64,000 nucleotides of DNA from Winogradskyella psychrotolerans RS-3 (GTDB taxonomy: Bacteria > Bacteroidota > Bacteroidia > Flavobacteriales > Flavobacteriaceae), in contig NZ_ATMR01000097.1 in the NCBI RefSeq assembly GCF_000427335.1, positions 1-64,000 of the forward strand, in the 5' to 3' direction. Positions within the stretch are counted from its first letter, which is position 1. Every line of letters begins with the position of its first letter. This document shows positions 18,158-27,173 of this stretch, one piece after another. Under the pieces are notes generated by a model. The model was not told the DNA's origin, did not search any database, and saw only the letters and a program-made list of their open reading frames with translations. The position numbers were made by a program, and so were the translations under genes.

Positions 18158-19176
18158 TGCAAAGTACCAGAACCCTAATCGATCGTTTATTTTTGGTCAT
18201 TAAAGGTTTAGCCATGGGAGCTGCTAATAAAGTTCCTGGCGTATCTGGTGGAGTTGTTGCCTTTGTTGCAGGTTTTTATGAAGAATTCATCTACTCACTA
18301 CAACGCGTTAATAAAACCGCTTTTAAGCTTTTAATTAATGCACGTTTTAAAAGCTTCTATCGTTATATAAACGGCAAATTTTTAAGCTTACTATTTCTGG
18401 GTATGATAGTGAGTTACTTTAGTGTTTCTAAATTACTAGATTATCTCATTGTGCATTATGAGATTTATGTATGGAGTACCTTCTTTGGAATGATTTTAGG
18501 ATCCATTTATTATATCTCTAAAGATTTTAAAGAATGGAACAGAACTACGTTATTAGCTTTAGTTCTTGGAGCCATAGCAGGAATAAGTGTTAGTTTTTTA
18601 GATCCTGCAACGGAAAATGACAATCTCTTTTTTGTCTTCTTTTGTGGTATCATTAGTGTTTCAGGTATGACCTTACCCGGATTTTCAGGCTCATTTATCC
18701 TTATTCTCTTGGGTAATTATGTCTTACTCTTAGTCGATTCTGTAAATGCACTTTACGATACCATGTTCGATATTTTTAGTGGTAATTTTGACTTTATTAA
18801 TGACGCATATCGCATACGCATGCTAAAAGTCTTAGCGGTGTTTACCTTGGGTTCAGTAACAGGCTTAGTGACATTTTCTCATATGTTAAGTTATATTTTA
18901 AAAAACTATAAATTTATAACGCTTGCAACCATAATGGGATTTATTATAGGTTCATTAGGAGTCGTATGGCCGTGGAAAGAAACGATTTATAAAACGAATG
19001 TAGAAGGCATCGCGACTTTAGATTCCACTGGAAAACAAATCATTACCAATTACCAACGGTATTTACCAGAATTGAGCACCCAAACTTACATCGCAATTGT
19101 TTATATTGCCCTTGGAATCCTTATAGTTTTAGGATTAGAATGGTATGGAAAACGCACAAGACAAATCAAAGCTTAA
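18157..19176 (+). CDS. DUF368 membrane protein (undecaprenyl-phosphate translocase family), copy 2
   Basis: This 339-residue paralogue of the preceding gene has the matching motif pair K-G-L-A-M-G-A-A-N-K-V-P-G-V-S-G-G-V near residue 15 and M-T-L-P-G-F-S-G-S-F near residue 170. The first motif has N-K where copy 1 has D-V, a difference next to the conserved Pro-Gly that may affect substrate handling. It starts on the overlap TAATG, so the two are translationally coupled. Its 3' end overlaps aroE by 32 bases. Two divergent copies side by side suggest either a heteromeric carrier or two lipid substrates. Confidence 0.9.
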   Translation: MQSTRTLIDRLFLVIKGLAMGAANKVPGVSGGVVAFVAGFYEEFIYSLQRVNKTAFKLLINARFKSFYRYINGKFLSLLFLGMIVSYFSVSKLLDYLIVHYEIYVWSTFFGMILGSIYYISKDFKEWNRTTLLALVLGAIAGISVSFLDPATENDNLFFVFFCGIISVSGMTLPGFSGSFILILLGNYVLLLVDSVNALYDTMFDIFSGNFDFINDAYRIRMLKVLAVFTLGSVTGLVTFSHMLSYILKNYKFITLATIMGFIIGSLGVVWPWKETIYKTNVEGIATLDSTGKQIITNYQRYLPELSTQTYIAIVYIALGILIVLGLEWYGKRTRQIKA

Positions 19177-19905
19177 ATTCGGACTCGTAGGAAAAGACAT
19201 CTCATATTCTTTTTCTAGAGGGTATTTTAAAGCTAAATTCGACTCTGAAAATCTACCGAATTCCTATGTAAATTTCGATTTACAATCTATAGACGAGCTT
19301 TCAGAAATCATAAAAAAGACATCAAACTTAAAAGGTCTTAACGTCACTATTCCTTATAAAGAACAAGTCATCCCTTTACTAGATAAACTCAACAAAAAAG
19401 CACGAGACATTGGAGCTGTAAACACCATTCGATTTACAAAAAAGAAAAAGCTTGTAGGCTATAACACCGATTTTTATGGCTTTAAAAACTCCATAAAACC
19501 ACATTTAAAATCACATCATAAAAAAGCTTTAATTCTGGGTACTGGAGGGGCTTCTAAAGCCATTGCTTACGCCCTTAAAAAATTAAAATTAAATATGATT
19601 TTGTCTCGCGTTCTCAAAAGGAAAATGTCACCTTTTTGTACTCAGACTTATCAGATAAAATTATATCAGACTATACAATCATTATCAATTGTACACCGAT
19701 TGGCACCTTTCCAAAAGTTAACGCATGTCCAGATATTCCGTATGACGCCATCACAAAAGAGCATATTTTATATGATCTTATTTATAATCCTGAGCAAACT
19801 AAATTCTTACACTGTGGCCAACTTAAGGGTGCAACTACCATTAACGGTCTAGAAATGCTGAGATTACAGGCTGAAAAATCTTGGGATATTTGGAATAAAT
19901 CCTAA
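19145..19905 (+). CDS. aroE: Shikimate dehydrogenase (one-base frameshift)
   Basis: This enzyme reduces 3-dehydroshikimate to shikimate with NADPH in aromatic amino acid synthesis. About 253 residues result after repair. K-F-G-L-V-G-K-D-I-S-Y-S-F-S is the substrate-site start, L-N-V-T-I-P-Y-K holds the catalytic Lys, L-G-T-G-G-A-S-K is the cofactor loop and I-N-G-L-E-M-L the C-terminal hallmark. The N-terminal and C-terminal parts are in different frames. Adding one A in the A runs between 19577 and 19593 joins them (K-Y-D-F-V-S-R-S). Because aroE is biosynthetically essential in most flavobacteria, an assembly error is more likely than a true pseudogene. It overlaps the second DUF368 gene. 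Confidence 0.88.
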
Positions 19906-19984
19906 AATACAAGCTCTACGCGCATTTCCTTTGTAGTTAAACCACTTGTTAGTATCTTTAACATCTATAAAAAATATTTGACAC

Positions 19985-22008
19985 ATGTCTGAGAATGATA
20001 ACCTGCAAGATGCAGATGGAAAAAAAGAAGTAGAATCAACAGAAACTACTCCAACACAACCAACTGAAATTGAAACGAATGCCGTTGAAACTGAAGTAAA
20101 TAATGACCTTGAAAAAGGTTCTGAAATTGAAACAGTTGAAACTGACGCTATCAACATTGTAAAATCTGAAGAAGATGACGTTGAGGACACACCTGCAACT
20201 GAAGCTCCTAAAGATGAATTAGTGGATGAAATTGAAGCTTCAAACGCTGAAGATGCGGAAGATGAATCAAATGCTGAACGTCATGAGGTAGAAGAAAAAG
20301 ATTATCATGCCATGACTATGGATGAGTTAACTGCTGAAATCGGTAGACTCTTGAAAAATCATAAAATTCAGACCATCTCTAAACATGTTAATGAGATTAA
20401 AGGTGAATTCAATGCGAAATTCACTGAACTTCTAGATGAAAAAAAGGAAGAATTCATTGAAGATGGTGGTAACGAAATAGACTTCTATTACACGAACGAC
20501 ACCAAAAAACAATTCAATTCCCATTATAAAGAATACAAGCAAACCATAAATGTTTACTATAAAGAACGTGAGCAAAACCTTAAGCAAAATCTTGATAATA
20601 GATTAGAAATAATTGAAGATATCAAAGGTTTACTGAGTGTTGAAGAGAATATGGGTACAACCTATAAAACCTTCAAAGAGCTTCAGGAAAAATGGCGTAA
20701 TGCCGGCCCAATTCCAAGAGATAAATACAATAATGCTTGGAACACTTACCACCATCATGTAGAGCGTTTTTACGACTTTTTACATCTCAATAACGATTTG
20801 AGAGATATGGACTTTAAGCATAACTATGATCAGAAATTAAAAATCATAGAACGTGCAGAAGAGTTAGCTGAGGATGAAAACACGAATCGTTCTTTTAGAG
20901 AATTGCAAGTATTACATAAACTTTGGAAAGAAGAACTTGGACCTGTTGGTAAAGAACATAGAGAAACGATTTGGGAACGCTTTAGCAATGCAACAAAAGC
21001 AATCCACGATAAGCGTCAATCTTATTATGCTGATATGGATAAAGCTCACGAAAAAAATCTTGAGCGAAAAGAAGAGATCATTGCACAAATAGTGGCTGTT
21101 GCAGAAGATAAAGGCAACTCACATAGCGCATGGCAGAAAAAATTAAAGACATTGAAGCTTTAAGAGACGCATTTTTTAAGGCCGGTAAAGTGCCTTTAAA
21201 AGTTAATGAAAGTACTTGGGCAAAATTTAAAGGAGCGGTTAGAACTTTTAATCGTGGTAAAAACAGCTTTTATAAAGATTTAAAGAAAGATCAGTACGAT
21301 AACCTTAAGAAGAAAAAGGATTTAATTCAAATTGCCGAAGACAATAAAGATAGTGATGACTTTGCGACGGTAACTCCATTAATGAAGAAAATTCAGAATG
21401 AATGGAAAAAAATTGGTCATGTTCCAAGACGTGATAGTGATAAAATATGGAAACAATTTAAAGCGGCTTGTAATCACTATTTTGATAAAATGCATACAGA
21501 GCGCAAAGCGCAAGACCAACACCTTTATGATGCATTTGATAAGAAAGTAAAAATTCTTGACGAGTTAAAAACACTTGAGCTTAGCGAAGATCCTAAAGCA
21601 GATATAAAAATACTACAAGACAAAATTGCTGAGTGGAAAACCATTGGATATGTACCACAAAACAAACGTTACATTGATGGTAAATTCTATAAAGCGATTG
21701 ATGATAAATTCGATAAGCTTAAAATGGATAAGTCGAAATTAGAAATGATTAAGTTTGAGAGCAAACTCGAAAACTTAGCAGATTCTGATGACACGCGATT
21801 ACTTGATAATGAGCAAAACTTTATCCGTAAAAGAATTACTGAAATAAAATCTGAAATCAATCAATTGGAAAACAATTTACAGTTTTTCTCTAATGTAAAG
21901 TCAGATAATCCTCTGGTAAAAGATGTACATAAAAACATTGCTAACCACAAAAAAGAATTAGACACTTGGAAAGCCAAATTATCCAAGGTTCGTGGCATGT
22001 ATAGCTAA
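19985..22008 (+). CDS. DUF349 repeat protein (one-base frameshift)
   Basis: This is a soluble, highly charged protein, about 674 residues after repair. The first ~110 residues are acidic and rich in Glu, Asp and Thr. The rest contains successive ~70-residue DUF349 helical repeats, marked by units such as L-Q-E-K-W-R-N-A-G-P-I-P and Q-N-E-W-K-K-I-G-H-V-P, and should form coiled-coil-like helices. The family has no settled function. The reading frame breaks at an A6 run (21137-21142): adding one A gives A-W-Q-K-K-I-K-D-I-E-A-L and joins the two halves. A long hairpin follows the stop codon. Confidence 0.85.
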
Positions 22009-22034
22009 AATGCTATAGAATTTAGATGTAACTC

Positions 22035-22072
22035 ATTTGCTTATAACAAACATCCGTTTGTTATAAGCAAAT
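22035..22072 (+). terminator. 17-bp perfect hairpin after the DUF349 gene
   Basis: Arms at 22035-22051 and 22056-22072 are perfectly complementary over 17 bases with a four-base loop (ATCC). It lies 26 bases past the stop codon. There is no true T tract after it, so it may act as a terminator, an mRNA 3' stabiliser, or both. Confidence 0.65.
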
Positions 22073-22186
22073 ACTTTCTGTAATAAACAAAATATTAAAG
22101 AAGTTTAGTCTCAGCATCACAAATACGCTATGTACTATTTCTAAATACAAATCAATTCAACCAAACAATTTAAACACCCAAATATT

Positions 22187-23062
22187 ATGAAAAAAACTCT
22201 ACGTTTTTTACTGTTATGCCTACCAACTATTGCATTATCACAAGTTGAATTAGATCAGGTTGATGATTTTGAAGATTATACGATGAGTAACTGGACCAAA
22301 AACAATTCTATTGCTAACGAAAATATTTATAACGGAGGTCCTTCTGGTGAAGGCGATAATTTTTTACGAGTAACCTCAAACGGTTCAGGTTCTGATCTTG
22401 AATTAATGACTAAAAATAATGCGCAATGGCAAGGTAACTACTATCAAGGTAATCTTTCGAGTCGTGTTAAATACATATCAATGGATGTTAGAAATTCTGG
22501 TGATAATGTTATTTTTTTAAGATTATCTTTTCAAACGGATTACGGTCTTATTTACCGTTGCAGTACCACAAATGCCATAGCTGTTTTACCAAACGAAGGA
22601 TGGAAGCGAATTTCGTTTTCAATTCTTGAAGAAAACATAACAGCACTTTCAGATACCTTCAATTACTCTGTTACATTTGGAAGTTCAAGTCAAGGCGTAG
22701 AAGAAATGAGAATATTACACAATGATGTACCTGCTTGGGAGTCAGATCCCATCGAAGCGGTTTTAGATATTGACAGCATCATGGCTGAAAGCCAGACTTT
22801 GAGTACAGAAGAAATCGCTGTGAAATCAGAATTAAAATTATTTCCAAATCCAACTAGCAATGCTATTACTGTGACTAGCAACGAAAACGTTACTGAAAAT
22901 ATTAGCTATGATATTATTGATTTATTAGGAAGAACGGTAAAAGAAGGACGTTCTAAATTAAATCAGGAAATAAATATACAAGATTTGAATAGTGGTAATT
23001 ATATTGTTGAAATAAAAAATGCCAATGGAGACATCTTTAGAGAAAAACTAATAAAAAATTAG
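22187..23062 (+). CDS. Secreted T9SS type A protein
   Basis: This 291-residue exported protein has a signal peptide (K-K-T-L-R-F-L-L-L-C-L...A-L-S-Q). The middle ~190 residues look like a jelly-roll carbohydrate-binding-type domain (V-D-D-F-E-D-Y at its start, W-K-R-I-S-F later), though I cannot assign a family. The last ~70 residues are a type A T9SS sorting domain (L-F-P-N-P-T-S-N, L-G-R-T-V-K-E-G, G-N-Y-I-V-E-I). It is therefore expected on the cell surface or in the medium. It is monocistronic, flanked by hairpins on both sides. Confidence 0.8.
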   Translation: MKKTLRFLLLCLPTIALSQVELDQVDDFEDYTMSNWTKNNSIANENIYNGGPSGEGDNFLRVTSNGSGSDLELMTKNNAQWQGNYYQGNLSSRVKYISMDVRNSGDNVIFLRLSFQTDYGLIYRCSTTNAIAVLPNEGWKRISFSILEENITALSDTFNYSVTFGSSSQGVEEMRILHNDVPAWESDPIEAVLDIDSIMAESQTLSTEEIAVKSELKLFPNPTSNAITVTSNENVTENISYDIIDLLGRTVKEGRSKLNQEINIQDLNSGNYIVEIKNANGDIFREKLIKN

Positions 23063-23143
23063 TCGGCATTCTCAATATCTATATTTTAATATTAAAGTCA
23101 ACTTATATCTAATAAAACTAATGTTGGCTAAAGCCTAAAATAT

Positions 23144-23176
23144 CAAAACCCACTTGTGCTTTACAAGTGGGTTTTG
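23144..23176 (+). terminator. Hairpin terminator after the T9SS type A gene
   Basis: Arms CAAAACCCACTTGT (23144-23157) and ACAAGTGGGTTTTG (23163-23176) pair perfectly over 14 bases around a five-base loop, 82 bases past the stop codon. The T-rich end of the right arm fits a Rho-independent terminator. Confidence 0.75.
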
Positions 23177-23525
23177 CCCTAACTAAACTAAATTAACCTT
23201 AATTACAACCGCTTAAAATAATAATTAAGATTTCCTACTAAGATTATAAAAACGCTTTTGTTTTTATATACAGTATTTACGCACAGAAAGTACTTTTGGA
23301 TGTTTGGAATTTAATTTTTTAAAACTTTAACAAATCACCTAGTATTGTTAGTATTTTAAGAAAGAAAATAGACCCTAAGAAAGGTAAATTTCCCTAAACA
23401 CAAATGGTTTTAATGATAGATTTCTTATTTAATAGGGAAAGACAATTTAGAAAAGCACTTCGTTAATCACAACTAAAAAGCATAATTCAAAGTGGATTTC
23501 TGCCTTCGCAGGAATGACAATAAAA
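23177..23525. other. Intergenic region between convergent genes
   Basis: These AT-rich bases separate the plus-strand T9SS gene from the minus-strand mazG operon. I see no ORF. At 23496-23515 a short hairpin (ATTTCTGC, loop CTTC, GCAGGAAT; 7 of 8 pairs) within GGATTTCTGCCTTCGCAGGA resembles a common intergenic repeat of Flavobacteriaceae. It may terminate the mazG operon, whose stop codon is next to it. Confidence 0.55.
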
Positions 23526-24299
23526 TTAAAGTAATTTTGCTTCTTCCCAAAAGACATCCATTTCAGAAAGTGTCATGTCTTTTAAAGATTTATTTAATTC
23601 TTTAGCTTTAGATTCTAAATATTGAAAGCGTTTTATGAATTTTTTATTGGTGCGTTCTAAGGCGTTTTCAGGATTTACTTTCAGGAAACGTGCATAATTA
23701 ATCATAGAGAACATAACATCCCCAAATTCACTTTCTATGGCGTCTTGATCGCCCTTTAGGATTTCAGCTTTTAATTCGGCAATTTCCTCTTCTACTTTCT
23801 CAAAAACCTGCTCTGGTTCTTCCCAGTCAAATCCAACACCAGCTACTTTTTCTTGTATGCGACTGGCTTTTACAACAGCAGGTAAACTTTTCGGCACTCC
23901 TTCGAGCACACTACTTTTACCCTCTTTAAGTTTAAGTTGTTCCCAATTGCGTTTTACTTCTTCTTCATCTTTAACTACGACATCTCCATAGATATGGGGA
24001 TGACGATTAATCAGTTTATCACAAATGCTATTACACACATCTGCAATATCAAAATCATTGGTTTCACTTCCTATTTTAGAGTAGAACACAATGTGAAGTA
24101 AAACATCACCCAATTCCTTTTTAACCTCGTCTAAATCCTTATCGAGAATAGCATCTCCAAGCTCGTAAACTTCTTCAATGGTGAGATGACGTAAGGATTC
24201 CATCGTCTGTTTTTTATCCCATGGACATTGCTCTCGCAACTCGTCCATGATTGTTAACAAACGCTCAAAGGCTTTTAATTGGGCAGCTTTATCAGACAT
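23526..24299 (-). CDS. mazG: Nucleoside triphosphate pyrophosphohydrolase MazG
   Basis: This 257-residue enzyme hydrolyses (d)NTPs to the monophosphate and pyrophosphate. It has two MazG domains. The first has the metal-binding pattern E-E-V-Y-E-L-G-D-A and E-L-G-D-V-L-L-H near residues 42-72. The second has E-E-I-A-E-L-K-A and E-F-G-D-V-M-F-S near 165-200. C-P-W-D-K-K-Q-T near residue 21 is also diagnostic. It is the last gene of the minus-strand run ruvX-def-DUF5606-mazG, two bases after the DUF5606 gene. Confidence 0.93.
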   Translation of the reverse strand: MSDKAAQLKAFERLLTIMDELREQCPWDKKQTMESLRHLTIEEVYELGDAILDKDLDEVKKELGDVLLHIVFYSKIGSETNDFDIADVCNSICDKLINRHPHIYGDVVVKDEEEVKRNWEQLKLKEGKSSVLEGVPKSLPAVVKASRIQEKVAGVGFDWEEPEQVFEKVEEEIAELKAEILKGDQDAIESEFGDVMFSMINYARFLKVNPENALERTNKKFIKRFQYLESKAKELNKSLKDMTLSEMDVFWEEAKLL

Positions 24300-24301
24300 G
24301 T

Positions 24302-24733
24302 TTATTCTTCTTCGTCAGAAGCTTTTTTATCATCTTTAGACTCTTCAAGTGAAGCTAAAAGATTATTTTTTTGAAGTAAATTATACCATTGTACAACTTT
24401 CTTTATATCTGAAGGATACACACGATCTTCATCATAATCTGGTAAAACTTCGAAGAAAAACTCTTCTAAAACATCTTTACTGTCTTTATGACTAATCGAA
24501 GTTGGTTGACCACCTTCTTTTTCCATTACCTTTTTGAGTACCTCTCTTAATGGTACTTCTTCGGCTAATGTATAAATAGCAATTTCACTAAGAATACTAA
24601 TGTTACTGTGTGCACCAACTGTGATACGTTTTTGGTCGATTAATGACTCTACAACAGCACCTGTTCTCGTTTGTGTTACAATTTGAAATAAACCTGGTTT
24701 CCCAGAAATGGATAAAATTTTATCTAAGCTCAT
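24302..24733 (-). CDS. DUF5606 family protein
   Basis: This 143-residue soluble protein is of a Bacteroidota-restricted family, recognised from its start (S-L-D-K-I-L-S-I-S-G-K-P-G-L-F) and I-S-I-L-S-E-I-A-I-Y-T. The C-terminal ~15 residues are a charged Lys/Asp/Glu tail. The function is unknown. It sits between def and mazG, 10 bases after def and two before mazG, an arrangement I believe is common in Flavobacteriaceae. Confidence 0.85.
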   Translation of the reverse strand: MSLDKILSISGKPGLFQIVTQTRTGAVVESLIDQKRITVGAHSNISILSEIAIYTLAEEVPLREVLKKVMEKEGGQPTSISHKDSKDVLEEFFFEVLPDYDEDRVYPSDIKKVVQWYNLLQKNNLLASLEESKDDKKASDEEE

Positions 24734-24743
24734 ATATATTATA

Positions 24744-25333
24744 TTAACGTTTCTTGCTCATTGCAGGAAATCGCATTCTGTAATCAATTTTAATCTTACC
24801 TTTTGAAATGTTGGTCAATCGTCCTTTTATTAAACGCTTTTTAAAAGATGATAGTTTATCTGTAAATAAAATGCCTTCAATATGATCGTATTCATGCTGA
24901 ATCACTCGTGCGATTAAGCCATCGTATTCTTCAACATGTGTATCAAAATTTTCATCTTGATATTGAATTTTAATTTTGGTTTTCTAAAAACGTCTTCTCT
25001 AACATCTGGGATACTTAAACAACCTTCATTAAAAGCCCATTCTTCACCTTCTTCTTCTAAAATCTGAGCATTGATGAATGTTTTTTTGAAGTTTTTCATT
25101 TGCTCACTCTCTTTTTCAGAAAGATCTTCATCATCTGCAAAAGGACTTGTATCCACTAAAAATAACCGAATTGCCAAACCAACTTGAGGAGCTGCTAAAC
25201 CAACACCATACGCACCATACATGGTTTCGTACATGTTATCGATAAGCTCTTTTAATTTCGGGTAATCTTTGTCTATGTCCTTGGCCTCTTTCTTCAAAAC
25301 AGCATCGCCATAGGCTACAATAGGTAAAATCAT
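24744..25333 (-). CDS. def: Peptide deformylase (one-base frameshift)
   Basis: This enzyme removes the N-formyl group from new proteins. It has 196 residues after repair, the usual size. Motif 1, G-V-G-L-A-A-P-Q-V-G, and motif 2, E-G-C-L-S-I-P, lie in the first frame. The metal-binding motif 3, Q-H-E-Y-D-H (about 24882-24899), lies in the second. The break is in the T4 runs at 24968-24977 (A on the coding strand): one more base gives K-P-K-I-K-I-Q-Y-Q-D-E-N-F-D and joins the halves. As deformylase is generally essential, an assembly error is the likely cause. It follows ruvX in the same operon. Confidence 0.9.
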
Positions 25334-25458
25334 AATTCATTTATTTTCGGGTGCAAAAATACCAAATTCTATTATAATATTTCAAATTTCAAAAACTAAA
25401 TACAAAAACTAAAATCTAGCAACCACATACATTTTATTTTATAATTCTTTATAGTATA

Positions 25459-25870
25459 CTAAATACTAGAAAGATAACTCTGTAGAATAAGAGTTGCACT
25501 AATTTCATCAACTAAAGCCTTATTTTGACGCTGTTTTTTCTTTAATCCGCTATCAATCATCGTTTGAAACGCCATTTTGGAAGTAAAACGTTCATCTACA
25601 CGATCTACAGGAATTTGTGGAATTACTTTTGTCAATTCCTTCAAGAACTTTTTGAATATAAACTTCACTTTCAGATGCTGTATTATCCATCTGTTTTGGT
25701 AAGCCAACTACAATTTTCTCAACATTTTCTGTCGAAATATATGTAGATAAATACTCAAGTAATTTCTTTGTGTCTACAGTTGTAAGTCCTGATGCAATCA
25801 TTTGCATCTCATCAGTAACCGCTAGTCCTGTTCGTTTTGTGCCGTAATCAATGGCTAAAATTCGTCCCAT
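25459..25870 (-). CDS. ruvX: YqgF/RuvX family Holliday junction resolvase-like nuclease (one-base frameshift)
   Basis: This RNase H-fold nuclease is implicated in 16S rRNA 5' processing and Holliday junction handling. It has 136 residues after repair. D-Y-G-T-K-R-T-G near residue 8 and V-G-L-P near 55 are in the first frame. D-E-R-F-T-S-K-M-A and D-E-I-S-A-T (catalytic acidic residues) are in the second. The frames are joined by removing one A from the coding-strand A5 run (T5 at 25649-25653), giving I-Q-K-F-L-K-E-L-T-K. Unlike most indels in the window, this is an extra base. It is the first gene of the minus-strand operon. Confidence 0.88.
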
Positions 25871-25890
25871 AAAGACAAAGATAATGTAAT

Positions 25891-25924
25891 AAAAAACGCT
25901 TCTTTAATAAAAAGAAGCGTTTTT
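25891..25924. terminator. Bidirectional terminator-like hairpin upstream of ruvX
   Basis: AAAAACGCTTCTTT pairs with AAAGAAGCGTTTTT over about 14 bases, with loop AATAA and A/T tracts on both sides. It lies 21 bases upstream of the ruvX start, where no annotated gene ends. It may therefore terminate an unannotated transcript or act in the ruvX leader. Confidence 0.55.
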
Positions 25925-25998
25925 AAAATAATCAATTTAACCCAAACTAATCAAATGATATATTCCCTCTAAAAAATAAATCACTGTGATAATTATAC

Positions 25999-26182
25999 TT
26001 AAGACACAACTATATTTTGTTGGTCACATTTTCTTACAAAAAGAAAACTCCTCAATATACGGGGAGAGGAGTTTTCGAAATTAGCTATTAATTAAATTCT
26101 AAGATATTTATAAGCAATATCAAAGCTTTAATTATTATTAAGACACTAAATTATTTAAAAGGTCACATTTTTTTTGAAAAAG
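25999..26182. repeat. Two 45-bp direct-repeat units in the ruvX-dapD gap
   Basis: Units at 25999-26043 and 26138-26182 share TTAAGACAC at the left end and GGTCACATTTT at the same 23-base offset, with weaker similarity between. On the minus strand each unit reads as the end of a tiny frame, K-C-D-(L/Q)... ending V-S-stop. The second is a complete 20-codon frame with ATG at 26200. Whether these are peptides, decayed genes or structural elements is open. Confidence 0.5.
26043..26076 (-). terminator. Minus-strand terminator-like hairpin
   Basis: GAAAACTCCTC (26043-26053) pairs perfectly with GAGGAGTTTTC (26066-26076). On the minus strand the hairpin is followed by TTTTTG, a good Rho-independent terminator for a transcript coming from the dapD side. 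No gene is annotated there. Confidence 0.5.
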
Positions 26183-26208
26183 TATTTTAGCTTCAGTCAT
26201 TATAAAAG

Positions 26209-26216
26209 TATCTTTG
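26209..26216 (+). promoter_or_regulatory. TAnnTTTG -7 box for dapD
   Basis: TATCTTTG matches the Bacteroidota -7 box exactly. It leaves a leader of about 110 bases before the dapD ATG. In that leader CATGTT pairs with AACATG around an inner near-palindrome, CTATTATTCCA...AATAATTAATAG (about 26264-26290). Confidence 0.5.
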
Positions 26217-26332
26217 ATGTCTAAATACTATCGAACGATATAACACGAGCATGTTAAAAAAGCACTATTATTCCATAGAATAATTAATAGCGAATAACAT
26301 GTGCCCTATTTAAAAACATTAAAAAGACACAC

Positions 26333-27147
26333 ATGAAACAACTACAATCTGTAATAGAAAATGCATGGGACGACCGCTCCTTATTAACTAACCAAGTAAC
26401 TATCGATGCTATTAGAAGCGTCATAGATCTTGTTGATGCCGGTACGTTACGTGTTGCAGAACCAACAGCTGATGGATGGCAAGTAAACGAATGGGTAAAG
26501 AAAGCAGTTGTTTTATATTTCCCGATTCAGAAAATGGAAACTTTTGAGGTTGGTATTTTTGAATATCATGATAAAATCCCACTGAAACGCGGTTATGCAT
26601 CTAAAGGAATTAGAGTTGTTCCGAATGCGGTAGCAAGACATGGAGCTTATATTTCTTCTGGTACTATTTTAATGCCAAGTTATGTAAATATTGGTGCTTA
26701 TGTAGATGAAGGAACCATGGTAGACACATGGGCAACTGTTGGTAGTTGTGCACAAATTGGTAAAAATGTTCACCTTTCTGGAGGTGTTGGTATTGGTGGA
26801 GTTTTAGAGCCATTACAAGCCGCTCCTGTTATTATTGAAGATGGTGCGTTTATAGGTTCTCGTTGTATTGTTGTTGAAGGTGTACGTGTAGAAAAAGAAG
26901 CTGTTTTAGGTGCTAATGTCGTTTTAACCATGAGTACAAAAATCATTGATGTTACCGGAGACGAACCTGTAGAAACTAAAGGTGTTGTACCTGCGCGTTC
27001 TGTTGTTATTCCTGGAAGTTATACTAAAAAGTTTGCTGCTGGCGAATTTCAAGTACCTTGTGCTTTAATTATTGGTAAGCGTAAAGAAAGTACAAACAAA
27101 AAACATCTTTAAATGATGCTTTGCGTGAATATGATGTTGCGGTTTAA
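26333..27147 (+). CDS. dapD: Tetrahydrodipicolinate N-succinyltransferase (frameshift at the C-terminus)
   Basis: This enzyme succinylates tetrahydrodipicolinate in the lysine/diaminopimelate pathway. It has 271 residues after repair. The C-terminal half is a left-handed beta-helix with hexapeptide repeats (V-N-I-G-A-Y, T-V-G-S-C-A-Q-I-G, G-V-G-I-G-G-V-L-E-P). Read directly, the frame ends at 27112 after K-K-H-L. Adding one A to the A6 run at 27098-27103 instead continues K-K-T-S-L-N-D-A-L-R-E-Y, the expected C-terminus, to the TAA at 27145-27147. A lost base in the assembly is likely. The promoter lies at 26209. Confidence 0.92.
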
Positions 27148-27173
27148 AAATTAATACCTAATTTGAATTAAAT

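Noticed and set aside
19636..19905. Separate 89-residue gene after aroE
   Set aside because: It encodes the C-terminal part of shikimate dehydrogenase, continuous with the upstream frame after one base is added.
21130..22008. Second independent DUF349 gene overlapping the first
   Set aside because: The two readings join exactly through an A6 run; they are one long protein.
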